This document shows, one piece after another, positions 12,528-23,073 of a stretch of 64,000 bases of DNA. Source of the DNA: Amaurobius ferox. Taxonomy: Eukaryota; Arthropoda; Arachnida; Araneae; Amaurobiidae. Each line of letters opens with the position of its first letter. Positions within the stretch are counted from its first letter, which is position 1. The notes below the pieces were generated by a model. That model searched no databases and was not told the DNA's origin. It saw nothing but the letters and a program-made list of their open reading frames with translations. The DNA lies in contig OX578138.1 of NCBI GenBank assembly GCA_951213105.1, positions 92,544,914 to 92,608,913 of the forward strand. Reading direction: 5' to 3'. The position numbers were made by a program, and so were the translations under genes.

Positions 12528-13441
12528 TCTGATGTGGCAGCACATGACTTTCCTTATATAATGCCATAAATTTACTACTTTTGAAGCAAAAAAAAATAGA
12601 TTATTCTTATAGTAGATACTTATATACTTTCCAAGATATTGGGGTTTCGTTATTTAGTCGTCATTTCCATCGATTTAGCGTCATTTTTATCCATTTGTCA
12701 AGATTTTCGTTAATTTGGCAACATTTAAAAAAGTCGCCAAGTTGACGACATTCCGCCAAAATCTCGCCAAGCGTTATGGACATAGAAATAAGTTATTCTT
12801 ATAGCATATAAATGATTATTAGCGTTCAAATACAAATGTATTACCCAAAGTATCTTTTTTTATGAATCGAACGAGGCTAGATCCACGACAATGATGTCAC
12901 CAAATTTATCGCATGGTGTTACATATGAAAAGTGAACATGTTTCTTAACAGTTAATATATTTTTTTTAATTTATGGAATTTTTTTATAAATTTATTTGAA
13001 AAATGTGCAATATCTCGAAAACGGTTCACGCTAGCGCTCTAAAATTTATGTCAATCGTTTTCCAAAGAAAATTACATAAGAAATGTCTATTTGCGTAATT
13101 TTACTGAAGGTTTTGATTTTTGATGATTTTTTTAATATTTCACTCGAAAATTTAGTTGCGGTTCTGAACATTTGATTGCATTTAAAAACAATAGGCTTCC
13201 AGTATTCATGGATTATGATTTGTGCACCAAATTTCATTTGAATCGCTCCATTCGTTCGTGAGATATCGTCTTCACAGCCTCACTGACACACACACATACA
13301 TTCAGACACACAGACATCACCTCAAAAATGTTTGATTCGCGATCAGTGATGTTTGAAATGTGCTCTCCCGTCGAAAACTCAATTTCGAATTTTCGACTCC
13401 GTCACAACACTTTCCTTATACATTATGTATATAAGGAAAGT
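12528..13441 (+). mobile_element. Family A helentron-like element, complete
   Basis: This is the best reference copy. The 5' end is TCTGATGTGGCAGCACATGA, with the arm ACTTTCCTTATATA just inside. Then come the GGCGAC module (about 12720-12780), the AAAATGTGCAATATCTCG block, and a TTTCATTTGAATCGCTCCAT block followed by a CA-rich tract at about 13280-13320. The inner hairpin arm GTCGAAAA and the terminal palindrome TTTCCTTATACATTATG with partner TATATAAGGAAAGT end at 13441. The 5' arm and the 3' hairpin arm are inverted copies of each other. Non-coding. Confidence 0.8.
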
Positions 13442-14576
13442 AAAAATGTTAAGGTACAAAATTTTAATTTGGTATATATTTTATTAATGATGTTAAAACT
13501 TGTGAAAATTTTTGAGAAAGAATATTTGAACTAAAACTTTCTCATGTTCAACAAAGTATTGTCCGAATAACTCTTAAAACGCTTATGCATAGAAATATAT
13601 GTTACAAGAAATAATTTAATGTCTATTGTAACAAAACTTTTACAGACACAGGGTACGGATAGCAATATTAAACACCTATACTGCTGATGAGATTTCCCGT
13701 TTTAAAAAAAACATATCAGAGTTCAAGACATACATAATTAATTCTGTTTCAAATAATTTTCTTTTTTCTCGAGAAAAAAAAATTTGAGTCTCTTTAGAAT
13801 CAATTTCGCTGAATTGCAATCCTTTTATAGTATTGTCTAATTAAGAAAAGAGTATCAAATTTTTTTGAAACCACTAAATTGATTCCAAAGATATTAAGAT
13901 CACAGTAAAAATACTGAAATTAACATCTGGCTACTATTTATTAAAATCTTCAAACATTACTTAATTTCCAGTTAATGGTACTTATGAAACATTTTTATAC
14001 CTTCAATACTTTATCCATATTTTACTGAATTAATTGTCTCTCAGTTTATATTAATTATCTTCATCATCAAGTACCGGTTAAGGATATTTATAAAAATCAT
14101 AAAAATATTTATGCTTGCTCATCACCACTTATTTGATAATGATGAGCAGGCATAATGCATTGTTTATGATATTTTTTCATTTAAAGTCAAACACAATACT
14201 CGCAATATTAAAAGATAGAGCCATTCTAATATAACGAAAGCCTTGAGTGAAATAACTGCTTCATAAGTTTAATACGGTCTGATAATATTTTTAGATAGAA
14301 GTCTACAAGAGAATAAATCTTTCGTCGGTTGTGCTGCACACAGCCTTGGCGTTTGGTGGAGCGGCGCCATATTTGGTGAGTATTTACGTCATTGTTTTAT
14401 GGAATTTTTTTTTTAAATCCTTATATATTCGAAAATTCTTTCCATTGCTAAAAATATAAAATCAGACCCAAGTTCTTGTTGCAAAACCCAATACAAGCTA
14501 AATTTTATGGTTGACACCAAAACCTAATTTCAAGGCAAACAATTTAACAGTATAGCATCCATTTTAGTAATAAAAA
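13442..14576. other. Unassigned AT-rich DNA
   Basis: No supported gene or repeat. The short GC-richer segment at about 14330-14390 (CGTTTGGTGGAGCGGCGCC followed by TTTGGTGAGTA) stands out after an AATAAA. It could be a retroelement or exon edge, but nothing adjoining it confirms that. Confidence 0.4.
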
Positions 14577-15334
14577 TCTGATGTGGGCAACACATGACTT
14601 TCCATGCAGACTTATATCCACGTTCTCTTTATTTTAATTTAATTAAATTTAATTCACTTTAAATTTCCTTTTCATTTTTATTTATTAAGTGGTCTTATTT
14701 TCAATGGTGGCGTAGAGAAAATACAAAAAAACTAAAATATCTCGAGAACCGCTAGTCCTAGTGTAATGGGGTTGGTCTTATTCTTTTCGTCGTTAAAAAT
14801 TACGTTTAAAACAAGCATTTAATGGATATATTTGAGCATACGTATGTATTTATTTTAGATTCTGACGATTTTTGAGGGCCGTTTCGCAAAAAAAGAAGGT
14901 TATTTTTTTCCGAATCGTACCAAAATCTAATCAGCATCAGGGTATCCCACAAGTGACTTATCAACCGATTTTTGTGAAATTCGATTCATTAGTATTCCAG
15001 CTAGAGTGGATACAAACTTCTGCGGGACATTTCGCAAAAAAGGCGGGTTCTTTTATCACGAATCATACCCAAAACTAATCAGTACTAGATTCGCCCACAA
15101 GTGACTTACCTACCAAATTTTGTGAAATTCGATCCATCAGTTTTTGAGTTAGAGTGGATACAAAATCTGCACAGACAGACAGACATACACACACACACAC
15201 AGACGTCACGCTAAAAATGGCTTTTTCGTATTCTAGAGGTCTCGAAACGTGTAGATCCGTCGAAAACTCGAGTTGCGATTTTCGGCATGATTCCAATACT
15301 TTCCCTATACATTACCATGTATTGCAGGGAAAGT
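14577..15334 (+). mobile_element. Family D helentron-like element, complete
   Basis: The reference copy of family D, 758 bp. Its 5' end is TCTGATGTGGGCAACACATG, followed by the arm ACTTTCC.TGCAGAC. The interior holds two diverged units with the AAAATCTAATCAGYAYCAG word and a GAAATTCGATYCATYAGT block preceding a CAGA/CA tract (15172-15202). The tail carries GTGTAGATCCGTCGAAAACT and a terminal palindrome whose last arm is TGCAGGGAAAGT. The 5' arm and the terminal arm are inverted repeats. The tail is homologous to that of family A, so A and D are related families. Non-coding. Confidence 0.8.
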
Positions 15335-16599
15335 AAAAATGTTTCTGTGGGATTTGTCTAAATACCCCAAATGAAAGTGGTACAAATCTGACTGACATTT
15401 CTTTTGCAAAACCCAAATCCGATTGGATGGAAAAGCGTCCAAAAATGACTAATAATTACGCCATTCATTATTGGACAAACCTGCAATACCAAAATATTAG
15501 TCATGTTATTTTGAGTATGAAAATATGAAATGTGGCCAATATCTCCGTTGCAAAATCTAAATAAGACAATCTTTTAAGATGGTCACCAAATTCGATTTGC
15601 AAGACAAATGGATCGACTAATCAACAGAACAACAAACCTTAGAGCCATATGGATAAACACGTTTTAGCTGGATGGAGATAGATGTATCAGATACAATTTG
15701 CCAAACCTAACCAAAATTTTAGCATCAAAACTAAAATTTGTCCAAATCAAAATCAACCCCAAATTTCTGTAAGTGATTTAAAACTGTCAGAATTCTCATC
15801 TCCTCGCAAGACTAACTTTAATGTATTGTGTACTAATCACTACTCCATTGTGTGCCCATACTCCCTTTATGTTTACATGGACAAACTATATATCGTAACG
15901 GAGGTTTACATCTTTACCTATGCATGTTTCTATAATATTTTTCATGTAACTTAGATTTGCCGCATGTATAAACACAAAAATATCGAATATGACGAAAATT
16001 TCCTTTGGAAACACTAAGATGACCAAATCTTATTAGAGCTGCCGATGGTAATCTTCAGTGTGAAACGGATCACTGGATTGTATCTCTTTATTTGCAAATT
16101 AGATAATTAATAAAAACACTTTAAAGGATTACATAAATTTCTGAAATATGAAAATATACCAAACCTAACCACATTTCCTTAGAACTCTTGAAATACCCTT
16201 GAAAAAATGCATATCATACCACTAATAGTCGATATAACAAACTATTGTTGTATCTGCTTTTTCGTGGTTTGCATATAAATCATTTTCCTAATTGAAGATA
16301 ATTTCATTATCATTTACGTCATATTTGAAACATTCATCTTCAAATGTGGTCCGTAAAATGGTAGAATATAAGTATAGCTTTGTAATTTTGTTCTATCTAT
16401 TCCATTACTAAGAATACGCGCACTATTATTTTTTTTTAAATTGTTTTTCCTCGGGGAAAAAATAAAATTCTGAGACCACTTCATTTTTGGACAAAACACT
16501 TAATACTGGGTTTTTCTGTTGCTGTATAACCATCTGAAGTATTTCTCCTTGTCCTTGATTGAAGTTGTTTTCACATAATAATAATAATAAAAATAAAAA
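15335..16599. other. Unassigned AT-rich DNA
   Basis: No supported feature. A 90-codon plus-strand frame at 15682-15954 is low-complexity, with no recognisable domain. Confidence 0.45.
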
Positions 16600-17087
16600 C
16601 TGATGTGGGATGCACATGACTTTCATCATATAATACAATGAGTATACTTTTTTCACCGTGGCTACTTTTTTCACCATTAGCGATAACCCGTCAAATTCGT
16701 CGGCTAATTCTTCGCCAAGCTTTACGATATTCTTCATTTATTTCTAAAATATTGATTTTCATCAATCAGTTGTCATTTTCATTGATATAGTGTCAACTTT
16801 TTCAATTTGGCGACATTTTAGACAATTTGGCGACAATATGAAAAGTCGCTAAGTTGGTGAAATTCCGCAAAATCCGTCGAAAAAATTTTGCCAAGCGTTA
16901 TGGACGGAGAAGGAAGTTATTCATATAGTAGGTAAATGAATACTGGAGACATACTACAAAATTATTACACAAAGTATGTTTTCTCGTGAATGGAACGTGC
17001 TAAATTAACAAGAATTATGTTAATACATTTATCGCATAATGTTACATATGGAAAGTAAACATATTTCATAAATGTTAATATTTTCTT
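16600..17087 (+). mobile_element. Family A element, 3'-truncated
   Basis: The start CTGATGTGGGATGCACATGA is followed by a degraded arm and the GGCGAC module (about 16805-16900). The stretch ends at the ATGGAAAGTAAACATATTTC part of the family. It is cut off where the family C hairpin begins at 17088. Confidence 0.65.
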
Positions 17088-17503
17088 AACACTTTTCAAC
17101 ATAATTGAAAAGTGTTTATGACTGGTCATTATGTCTGCCGTTTGCACGATAACTGCCATAAAAATAACTTTATCAAAATGAAATTTTAGTATGTTGTTGA
17201 GACAGTCTGTGGGACATACGGGAGTAAACATGTGTAATACCACCCGATTAGTTTCGGATATAACCCGCGTTGGAGAAATGAAATATATCAAACGCTATTG
17301 GATCTAATTTTTCGACGAATTTTATGCTAAGTTAAAATTCACAAATTGCTTCGAAATCTTTAAGAAATATTCTAATTATCGCATAAAATGTGCGAAGAAA
17401 TTTTCAGCAATATACGTTAGGTAGTTTTTAAAATAAAAATATAAATAAAAATAACACTCATGATATATGAAGATATGATGGTCCCGTTGCAAAATAAAAA
17501 AAA

Positions 17504-18441
17504 TCTGATGTGGGCAACACGTGACTTTCCTTATATAATGTAATGAATTTACTACTTTTACAATAAAAAATAGGTTTTTCTTATAGTAGATACGAATACT
17601 CTTTCCAAGACATTGAATTTTCGACAATTAGTCGTCATTTTCATTGATTTAGCGTCATTTTTATCCATTTGGCGAGATTTTCGCTAATTTGGCAACATTT
17701 CAAAAAGTCGCCAAGTTGGCGACATTCCGCCAAATCCGTCGCCAAAATCTCGCCAAGCGTTATGCACTAAGAAATAAGTTATTCTTACAGCCGATAAATG
17801 ACTATTGGCGTCTAAATACAAAAGTGTTACTCAGAGTATATTTTTTCATGAATGGAACGAGCTAGATCCACGAGAATGATGTCACCCAATTTATCGCATG
17901 GTATTACATATGAAAAGGGAACATGCTTATCAATAGGAATTTTTTTTTTTTATTTTATATGACTTTTTGATAATTTTTTTGAAAAATGTACAATATCTCA
18001 CAAACGGCTCGTGTTAGCGTTCTAAAATTTATGTCAATCGTTTTCTAATGAAAAATTACATAAGAAATGTCTATTTGCGTAACTTTATTAGTGGTTTTGA
18101 TTTTTTGACGATTTTTTCAAAATTTCATTCGAAAATTTAGGGGGGTTCTGAACATTCGATTGCGTATAAAAACTATAGGCTTCCAGTGTTTACGGATTGT
18201 GATTTTTGTACCAAATTTGGTTCATATCGGTCCATTCGTTCGTCAGTTATCGTCTCCACAGACCCACTGACACACACACACACACACATACTTGCACCCC
18301 CACACACACACACAGACATCACTTCAAGAATGTTTGATTCGTGTTCAGGGATGCTTGAAACGTGCTCTCCCGTCGTAAACTCGAATTCGAATTTTCGAAT
18401 GCCATATTACTTTCCTTATACATTATGTATATAAGGAAAGT
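17504..18441 (+). mobile_element. Family A helentron-like element, complete, nested in family C
   Basis: The 5' end is TCTGATGTGGGCAACACGTG with the inner arm ACTTTCCTTATATA. The GGCGAC module lies at 17680-17760, the AAAATGTACAATATCTCA block at about 17985 and the CA-rich tract at 18268-18315. The terminal palindrome is ACTTTCCTTATACATTATG with TATATAAGGAAAGT. The inner hairpin segment is unlike other copies: the bases before the palindrome are the reverse complement of the right-hand flank (see findings). No target duplication is evident. Confidence 0.8.
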
Positions 18442-18451
18442 AATATGGCAT
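18399..18451. repeat. Perfect 22-bp palindrome spanning a transposon end and its flank
   Basis: Left arm 18399-18420 and right arm 18430-18451 are exact reverse complements around a 9-nt loop. The right arm runs past the end of the family A element into the flanking family C sequence (TAATATGGCAT). In other A copies the bases preceding the terminal ACTTTCC read CCGTCACAAT or close to it. Confidence 0.9.
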
Positions 18452-18971
18452 CCATTTTTTTCCGTGTGTAAAGATCGTGATATTTAAGGATCTTTTAAAT
18501 GTATATTTAGTGTTGCATTATCGCTTTGTAAAACCGCTTCATATTTGTTTATTATCTGTGTATTTAAATTCTATGCCTTCGAAATTACAATATTTTTTAT
18601 TTTAAATGATCGCTAAACTTCACATATTACTACAACGACGCCTAATTTTAACTAATACAGAATGTAACCAAATCAAGCGATTGTAAGGTGAGTTGCATAA
18701 AAACTGTTGACTTTTTTTCACGGAAAATTATTTAGCTCTAGAGCCTGGAATACAAATGATATGAATTGGATATTCACTGATTTTGCACAGAGAAACGCAC
18801 GATTTACATTTCGATGAAGTATTAAGTTTTCAAGTAAAATAAATTACTGTAGTACTACGATAATTTAAAGAATATCACCTCTAGATTTATCGTAATTTAG
18901 AGATGTTCAAATAAAACTGCATTTCAGTTGGAAAGTGTTTCATAATAAATGCTTAAGCATGATTGATATAT

Positions 18972-19467
18972 TTTGGTTCAATTTTATATAACTTTTTTAA
19001 ATTTAGTTGAAAAATGTGCAATATCTCGAGAGCGGATCATGCTAGCATTCTAAAATTTGTGTCCATCAATCTCTAATGAAAAACTATATAACAAATGATT
19101 ATTTACATAACTTTATTGAAAGATTTGACTTTATTCAAAATTTCATTCGAAAATTAAGGGGGGGGGGGCGTACATTCGATTGCGTTTAAAATCAATAGGC
19201 TTCTAGTATTCACGAATTGTAATTTTTGTACAAAATTTGGTTCGAATCAATCCCTTCGTTCGTGAGACATTTTCTCCACAGTCTCACTGACACACACACA
19301 CATACAGACACTCATGCACACACAAATACATACAGTCATCACCTCCAAATGGTCGATTCTTGTTCAGGGATGCTTGAAACGTGCTCTCACGTCGAAAGCT
19401 TGAATTAGAATTTTCGACCCCGTCATAATACTCCCCTTATGCATTATACTATGTATAGAAGGAAAGT
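18972..19467 (+). mobile_element. Family A element, 5'-truncated
   Basis: The 3' half of family A: the AAAATGTGCAATATCTCGAG block, a (G)n-interrupted segment at about 19160, a TTTGGTTCGAATCAATCC block, a CA-rich tract at 19287-19335 and the GATGCTTGAAACGTGCTCTC segment. It closes with a terminal hairpin degraded to GAAGGAAAGT. It abuts the end of the family C remnant. Confidence 0.7.
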
Positions 19468-20080
19468 ATGTACGTGTATACTTTGGCTTTGAAAACCGTT
19501 GTAAAATGTTGACATTATTTGGTGAGTAACTCGGTATATACTAATGAAAATAAAACATGACATCTACAATTTTTTTCTTTCAGATTTTTCTTTAGGACCG
19601 TCGAGGAAATCACCTTTCTCTTCTAAACCTTTTAAAAGTAAATATTTCTTCTCTTTATTCAATGTTGAATCATAGTGACCCAAATTTAAACAAATTGTGA
19701 TAAATGAGAAATTTAAAACATTAATCAATTTCGTTTTTTTTTTAGCCCAATGCCTTACACAAAAGTCACGTTATTAAATCTCTCTCCATTTTCCACACAT
19801 GTACATTTTCATAAAGAGAAAGTGTTGATACATTTGCCTTGAAACTAAATATTGGTGACCCCATAAAATTTGGTCTACTTCGCTTTCGCGCGACTGAAAT
19901 TTATGCCAGATTTGATGTATTTGTACTCAGGATAAAATGCCGAATATTTTAGCACTATAATTTACTCTAAATGAAGATGCTCCATAATGTACTCTAAATG
20001 AATATGTTACACAGATCATACAAACCAGCTTCTTGATGGTGGTTCGACTTTTATAGTAGTTCTTAGCTAAAAAATATTAA

Positions 20081-21480
20081 GCTATATAAATAAAACTGAA
20101 AATTAGTCTGTTTATTTGTGTGTGTGTGTGTGGATGTGTGTTTGATTCGTCATCAGGAATACGGCTGCATCGAATTTGATGAATTTTTGTGGGGAGCCAT
20201 GAAATAGCCCCAATTGAAATATAGTCCATGTTTCGAGTTTCTAGGACTAAGGGTTGTCGAGATATTAATATAACACCAACCTTTCATGCAAGTTATCTTC
20301 TCTAACTCCATGGTTCTTGCAAACAAAAAAGATTGAATGTGGTTTGAAATGATTGAGATGGTTTGAAACGTGAAAGTAAATGCAAACTATATCTCCAAGT
20401 TTGGGGGGAGTTTATTGCGCTTAACAGTCGCTCTTGGAAATCTCAGGTTTAAAACATGAACTTATATGGAACCATGGTTTAATTTTCCCAAGAAAGTTAC
20501 TTTACACTCAATGAAAAGTATTAGAAAATCAAAAAAATTATTTAATCATCAGCATTTTATGAGGAAGATTATTTCTTATATTATGTTGCTCGGCAACGCA
20601 ATTATATTAAATGTATTTGTGTATACAATAGACGATTTTTATTATTTTTTTCCGTTTTGAATAATAAATACATACATATAAATATATCTTATAAATGAAT
20701 GGTATTGTATTTTTAGAGTTATATTAATTACGAACTGCGTGTTTAACGATTACGGAAATTGTTAATATATTCAATTTCTCATATAATTTGGTTTATTTTG
20801 GCAAAGATTTTCAAACTTATATATTGTGTTTAGCCAATAAACTCTTATATTGTATTTTTCCGATTATTAAAACAGAATAGGTGCAATGTGAGTATATATT
20901 CTAATACCATTTTAGCGTTTTCATTTAGTCATAAACATAATCAGAATGTTATATTCTTCATATCTGCGAATCTCATTCTACGATATTGGCGAGATATCAT
21001 TAACTTGTTATTTTTTTAAATGTTGCCAAATTGACAAAGAATGTCGCCAAATCGATTTAAATGTTGCCAAATTGATAAAAATGACGTTAAATCACTGAAA
21101 TGAATTGTTTTTTATTAGAAAAAAGTACTGTAATAATGTTTCGGTAGCATTTGTCTATCAGTGCAACTGGCTTACTTAGCAACAAATTTAGCGACCTTTT
21201 GAAATGTGGCCAAATTGATAGATATGTTGCTAAATCCATAAATGTGCCTTGGAATAGATAAAATTACGCTAAATCAATGAACTTAATAGTGTTTTCTTAG
21301 GGGATAGTATTGTAATGATGCTTCTTCAATTTGTCGCCAAATGGGACAATCAGTCTGACAGTCCCACTTGGTAAAACATTTTTGACTTTTCAAAATGTCG
21401 CCAAATCGACGAAATTGTAGCGAAATTGATAAAATGACGATAAATTCATTAAAATGACGCCGATTTTTTTTAAAATTCGA
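20081..21480 (+). mobile_element. Helitron B relative, diverged; 3' end not found
   Basis: It opens with GCTATATAAATAAAACTGAA, close to the B start (TCTATATAAATAAAAATGAA), then a GT-rich tract. The reverse-oriented equivalents of the GTTGTCGAGATATTAAT and AACTCCATGG words found near the B 5' end follow. Further in are the TTGCTCGGCAACGCAATT word and several GGCGAC/TTGCCAAAT modules with the CAGTCCCACTTGG segment, all in B order. The CTAG terminus is not visible, so the right boundary is approximate. Confidence 0.55.
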
Positions 21481-22411
21481 TATTTTGCAAAATTAAGTAC
21501 AATTTACTAGATACTATCTGTCGTTGTGTGCGAATTAAAAAGTATATTTATCTAAATTGCCATTGACACTCCTTTAGTATCGAAATGGAAACGGATCGAA
21601 AGACACCAAATTAAAAAATCCTTCACCCAGTCATCAGTATACAATGTTAAGTATTCTGGCCAAGCAAGCAAGCCACCACTCATCAGTATTAAGTTTTCTC
21701 GAGAAAATAATCGGTTTTCATTTTACTAGTTTTTAATACATAATTAAGCATATTTCAAAGCTGAAAAGGAGAGTATTATAATTATATTAAGCCTTTCCTA
21801 GCCAATATGAATAGAACTAATCCTGTTTTATTTGACGATGAAAACTGTCACTCAAACGGAAAATAACATTCATGAATATATATAAAATGCTTATAATATT
21901 AACATTTTCAAATGCATAAAAATGAAATTTTAATCGCTGTGGAATGCTCACACGTTCGCGCTGTAGAAATAAAATCATAAGGATTTTCACCATTGAATAC
22001 AAATCAGTTTTTCTTTGAAGTTATTTGAATGCTACTCACGTCTTTAAAATAAAATTTTAAGTCGAACCCCATAAAAATTTTTGCTATTCTGTATGAAAAT
22101 CGAGACGGCGGTTTTTAGTGGGAGTTTATATAGGATGGTTAGAAGTATAGAAATGTATAAAAATCAAATGATCGGGAAGTTTTCTCTTGAATACAAATAA
22201 GCTTTTCCTTTCTAAAATTTGGGACTTATTCATGTGCCCAAAATCAGGGTTGTCGAGAAAAGAGCATGAAGAAAAAGGCTGGAACCTTGTACCTGGCATT
22301 ATCAGGAAGCTCGGGAAAATCAGGTACATCCAGAGCAGGGAGCGTCAGAGATCAAAAGACCAGAATGCCGCTGTTGACAGCATTCTAGAAGGTGGACGTT
22401 ATCGCCGTTCG

Positions 22412-22419
22412 TGACGTCA
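22412..22419. promoter_or_regulatory. TGACGTCA palindrome (CRE-like) upstream of the THAP remnant
   Basis: This exact 8-bp CRE-type site sits inside CGTGACGTCACTG (22410-22422), about 195 bp upstream of the ATG of the THAP pseudogene. The same 13 bases occur inverted at 27834-27846. It may be a CREB/ATF-type promoter site or part of a terminal inverted repeat; the sequence does not decide between them. Confidence 0.4.
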
Positions 22420-22613
22420 CTGGTTTAGAAGAAGTGCCAGTTTCTCCGAGTAGCATTCATTTCTATGGGAAACCATAGACTGTGTTAGTCGTTGTTTTAA
22501 TATAATTTGTAATTCTATCGTAAAAGTGAAGTTTAAGTGTAAATTTGTGTATTATAGATCTATATATATTAGTATTTTCACGTATATGAAGTTTAATTCT
22601 GGAGAGCACAAAA

Positions 22614-22936
22614 ATGTCTGGTTGATGCTCGGTTGCTTTGTGTTCAAATTAATATAAGAAGTCAATGGGATGTATCAGTTTTCATAGATTTACAAAAGAT
22701 CCTACACTCCAAAAATTATGGATCATGAAGTGCAAAAGAGAGGATAAAATAAACATTGCTGACGCAACTGTCTGTTCGAGTCACTTTTCTGATGAAGATT
22801 TTGCTGAAGAAGATTTTCGGGCTAAATTTTGAATTTGAAGCCGGTTCACCGATTAAAACAAGAAGCCAACGGCACAAAAATCTCACATACCATTAATACC
22901 GAAGTTAAAAATAATGTTTTTAATATAGCAATATAA
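22614..22936 (+). pseudogene. THAP zinc-finger domain pseudogene
   Basis: THAP domains are C2CH zinc-binding, DNA-binding modules of about 80-90 residues, found at the N-terminus of P-element-type transposases and of host regulators derived from them. From the ATG at 22614 the frame gives Cys5 and Cys10, a conserved FHRFTKDPTLQKLW stretch (Pro30, Trp36) and VCSSHF with Cys54-x2-His57 completing the C2CH set. ED(F)-type acidic residues follow. It is broken by TGA at codon 4 and TAA at codon 13. A one-base shift in a T run near 22829 restores the frame to LNLKPVHRLKQEANGTKISH, which resembles the basic and AVPTIF-like end of THAP domains. A TGACGTCA site lies about 195 bp upstream. A Helitron inserted at 23074 separates it from a possible C-terminal part at 26807. 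Recognition as THAP is strong; its origin (transposon or host gene) is not settled. Confidence 0.8.
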
Positions 22937-23073
22937 AAAATACTTGTGATTGACATGTTTCATTGATATGTAAAATAGGTGGTCCTCTAAGTAATCCAAA
23001 AAACAAAATTAATAAAATAAAAAAGACTTCATATGCAGTATCTAAAATATATAAAAATAATTTATATTTCTGA

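Larger units (their letters stand above)
17088..18970 (-). mobile_element. Family C element split by a family A insertion
   Basis: The terminal hairpin (AACACTTTTCAACATAATTG with partner AAAAGTGTTT) opens the element at 17088. The C interior runs to about 17485, is interrupted by family A at 17504-18441, and resumes with the C sequence TATGGCATCCAT at 18444. It ends with AAGTGTTTCATAATAAATGC and AAGCATGATTGAT at about 18970. Diverged and shorter than other C copies. The two halves align in order with the intact C elements at 55841-57148 and 58705-60017, which is why I treat them as one element. Confidence 0.65.

Noticed and set aside
13686..13720. CTGATGAG resembling a hammerhead ribozyme core
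   Set aside because: No GAAA at the right place and no closing stems.
14330..14390. GC-rich GGTGGAGCGGCGCC segment after AATAAA, like an LTR end with a primer-binding site
   Set aside because: No terminal repeat partner, no target duplication and no internal coding region could be found.
19230..19245. GGTTCGAATC resembling a tRNA-type B box in family A
   Set aside because: There is no A box at proper spacing and no tRNA-like fold; the word belongs to the conserved block before the microsatellite.
22187..22414. 75-codon plus-strand frame upstream of the THAP remnant
   Set aside because: No recognisable domain and no link in frame to the THAP domain; an overlapping minus-strand frame of similar length exists.
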